Shown here: piece after piece, positions 56,015-57,696 of the stretch
Position numbering within the stretch: the stretch's first letter is position 1
Layout of the letters: each line of letters begins with the position of its first letter
NCBI GenBank assembly: GCA_024401435.1
Contig: JAKSLB010000019.1
Location: 1-57,696 of the forward strand
Direction of reading: 5' to 3'
DNA from: Paludibacteraceae bacterium
GTDB lineage: Bacteria > Bacteroidota > Bacteroidia > Bacteroidales > Paludibacteraceae
DNA: 57,696 nt
Translations under genes and position numbers: made by a program
Notes under the pieces: model-generated
Database searches by the model: none
Seen by the model: the letters and a program-made list of their open reading frames with translations, nothing else
What the model was told of the DNA's origin: nothing

Positions 56015-57696
56015 ATGAACGCAAAAAAATTTGTAATGCGACGTCATTTAGGCGGCGCAGTTATGGCGGGAGCCATGTTCCTGTTGGGACTCAATGCTTT
56101 CGCCGCTGATGACCCTTGCAATATGAACATCAGTATGCAAGCTAATCAAAACGCACAGAATGGTGGTACACACGATATTAACGGAACACCATATAATTAC
56201 GAAATGTGGACAAATTCCGGAGGTAACGGTTCAATGAAATATTTTGCGAACGAAGATTACTTTCAATTCCACGCAGAATGGAACAATCCTGACGATTTGC
56301 TTTGTCGTCTTGGTCTTTATTGGGGAACAGGACCTAAGCCAGATGAGTTAGACGGTGATATCCATTGTGATTTCAATTATACAATCGGACAAGGAAGTTC
56401 CGGAGGTGGTTACAACTATATATGTATCTACGGTTGGACAAAAGTTCCAAATGAGGTTGAATATTATATTGTAGAGAACACATTCTTCGGAAGCACTCAA
56501 CAACAACAAGGATTGTATTATGGGGCAAACAAGCGTACCACATATACAATAGAAGGTGAAGGTACTTATGATTTATGGATCGGTACACGTACTAACGCTC
56601 CATCTATTTCAGGAACATCTACATTTACACAGGTGTTCGCCGTAAGAACAAGTCCACGTACCTGTGGTCACATCTCCGTTTCTGAACACATGAGACATTG
56701 GAAAGGCAATGTAACCCTTGGTCAACTTTACGATTGCAAATTTCTTTGTGAGGTTGGTTCTGGTTCTGGTAAGTTTGATTTGAATTACGGAAAAATGTGG
56801 ATCGGAGATGCTAATCAAGGACCTGCAGATCCTGAATTCTCAATTCAAAAACCAAACGCAAATCAATTCTGCAAAGGTGAGAAATACAATGTTAGTTGGA
56901 ACATGAATGGAGATCCTGCAGACAACACTTACACTTTGAACTGGGGTGCTGGAACTGAAGGCGGTGATATTGAAGTTTCAAAAGCAAAAGCTTCCTCTGA
57001 ATGGGGTGAAACCGCAAGCAATCCAATGTGGACCGCAGATAAAATCTTGAAGGATGACGGAAGCCATGGTGGATCTAGTCGTTGGGGTACTATGACTGGT
57101 TCTAACGAATGGGTTGAACTTGATCTTGGAAAAGTTCAAAGCGTTGGAGGAATTAAGATTGACGAATGTACTGAATATGACGTTGTAAGTGCTTTCGAAG
57201 TACACTACGACGATAATGGCACATGGAAAAAAATCTATTCTGGAACTACTATTGGACATGACTTCAAGGCTAATTTCAGCCATGCTGTAACCGCTCAAAA
57301 GTTTAGACTTGCTATCAAGAGCACAAAAGGTGGCGACGGTTGTAACATCAACTACGTTCAATTCACTGGCGTTCCAGGTTATGTTATCAAAGAAGGTATC
57401 AAGGCATCTGGTTCTGTAGAATGGACTGCAAAGAATTCTGGTTCTAATGTATTTACAATCACAAATTCTAAAGGTAAGGTTATTGCTTCTTCAAGCACTA
57501 TCAAGGTTGAAAATTGCGGTGGAGAAGAAGAAGAATATGATGATCCAATAGTTGATGATTCAGAACAAGAAGATCCAGGAACAGAACCAGGAAATAATCC
57601 AGGAGAAAATCCTCAAACTCCTCAATCTTCCTCTGCATCATCATTCTTCGACGAGAACGGATCTTACTTTGGTCCTGATTGTGATGCGACTAACTA
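56015..57696 (+). CDS. Second secreted GH11 xylanase with F5/8C (CBM32-like) domain, 3' end outside window
   Basis: 560 codons with no stop before the window edge. Signal peptide ending AFA/A (residues 1-30). GH11 domain ~47-265, very close to that of the preceding gene in protein and DNA, with Glu149 (NEVEYYIVEN) and Glu246 (FLCEVGSGSG). Then an Ig-like strand set (~275-320, YNVSWNMNGD), an F5/8 type C domain (~322-452, RWGTMTGSNEWVELDLG, KFRLAIKS) and further Ig-like strands (~460-498, ASGSVEWTAKNSGSNVFTIT). An acidic and Ser/Pro-rich linker follows, and a new domain begins at the edge. The ATG at 56015 starts a normal signal peptide, matching its paralogue; an in-frame ATG at 55886 would add 43 residues. 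A T9SS sorting domain and perhaps an esterase are expected beyond the edge. Confidence 0.88.
   Translation, partial: MNAKKFVMRRHLGGAVMAGAMFLLGLNAFAADDPCNMNISMQANQNAQNGGTHDINGTPYNYEMWTNSGGNGSMKYFANEDYFQFHAEWNNPDDLLCRLGLYWGTGPKPDELDGDIHCDFNYTIGQGSSGGGYNYICIYGWTKVPNEVEYYIVENTFFGSTQQQQGLYYGANKRTTYTIEGEGTYDLWIGTRTNAPSISGTSTFTQVFAVRTSPRTCGHISVSEHMRHWKGNVTLGQLYDCKFLCEVGSGSGKFDLNYGKMWIGDANQGPADPEFSIQKPNANQFCKGEKYNVSWNMNGDPADNTYTLNWGAGTEGGDIEVSKAKASSEWGETASNPMWTADKILKDDGSHGGSSRWGTMTGSNEWVELDLGKVQSVGGIKIDECTEYDVVSAFEVHYDDNGTWKKIYSGTTIGHDFKANFSHAVTAQKFRLAIKSTKGGDGCNINYVQFTGVPGYVIKEGIKASGSVEWTAKNSGSNVFTITNSKGKVIASSSTIKVENCGGEEEEYDDPIVDDSEQEDPGTEPGNNPGENPQTPQSSSASSFFDENGSYFGPDCDATN

Noticed and set aside
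1-57696. tRNA, rRNA or known riboswitch
   Set aside because: None was recognised on reading the intergenic stretches; a covariance-model scan would be decisive.

Overview
The window reads as chromosomal DNA of a member of the Bacteroidota (Bacteroidetes). The evidence is sprA, type IX secretion (T9SS) sorting domains of both kinds, DUF4835 and DUF5606 genes, an Rpb6-type omega subunit, and repeated promoter matches to the Bacteroidetes pattern TTTG-N19/20-TAnnTTTG. Secreted xylan-degrading enzymes (GH11, CE15, CBM6) at the right edge suggest a plant-fibre degrader of an anaerobic, gut-like habitat; this is inference. No tRNA, rRNA, CRISPR array, transposase or integrase was found.

Layout. 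1-6.2 kb: the 3' end of a giant repetitive surface protein with a type B T9SS sorting domain, containing a perfect 1,110-bp tandem duplication. 6.3-11.8 kb: a proline operon (proC, XRE-cupin regulator, acyl-CoA synthetase, proB, proA). 11.9-13.2 kb: a small YeaQ-type membrane protein and a BASS-type transporter. 13.3-21.5 kb, minus strand: a giant acyl-CoA dehydratase activase-like protein, then the threonine genes (a phosphoglycerate-mutase-like putative homoserine kinase and bifunctional thrA). 21.8-23.2 kb: a YihY membrane protein. 23.2-27.8 kb, minus strand: purL, a small basic protein and a TSCPD protein. 28-31 kb: a HelD-like helicase with a WD40-like protein. 31-39.7 kb, minus strand: a run led by capsule/exopolysaccharide export genes (SLBB protein, Wzz-like) continuing into coaBC, DUF4835, recN and rnhB, followed by a lipoprotein. 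39.8-49 kb: ruvA, sprA and a two-domain lipoprotein. 49-52 kb, minus strand: an acyltransferase, rpoZ, bamD and a DUF5606 gene. 52.4 kb to the end: two tandem GH11 xylanase genes. The first is GH11-Ig-CBM6-CE15-type A sorting domain. The second runs off the window and carries an F5/8C domain that appears to be nested within an Ig-like domain.

How it fits together. SprA is the outer-membrane channel of the T9SS. The window also carries likely cargo of that system (the giant repeat protein and the first xylanase), a DUF4835 protein possibly related to T9SS, and BamD for outer-membrane assembly. A GH11 xylanase fused to a glucuronoyl esterase would cut the xylan backbone and the ester links between glucuronoxylan and lignin with one secreted protein. 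The features most worth following up are the two xylanase genes, the ATTACA repeats in front of them, and the duplicated adhesin repeats.
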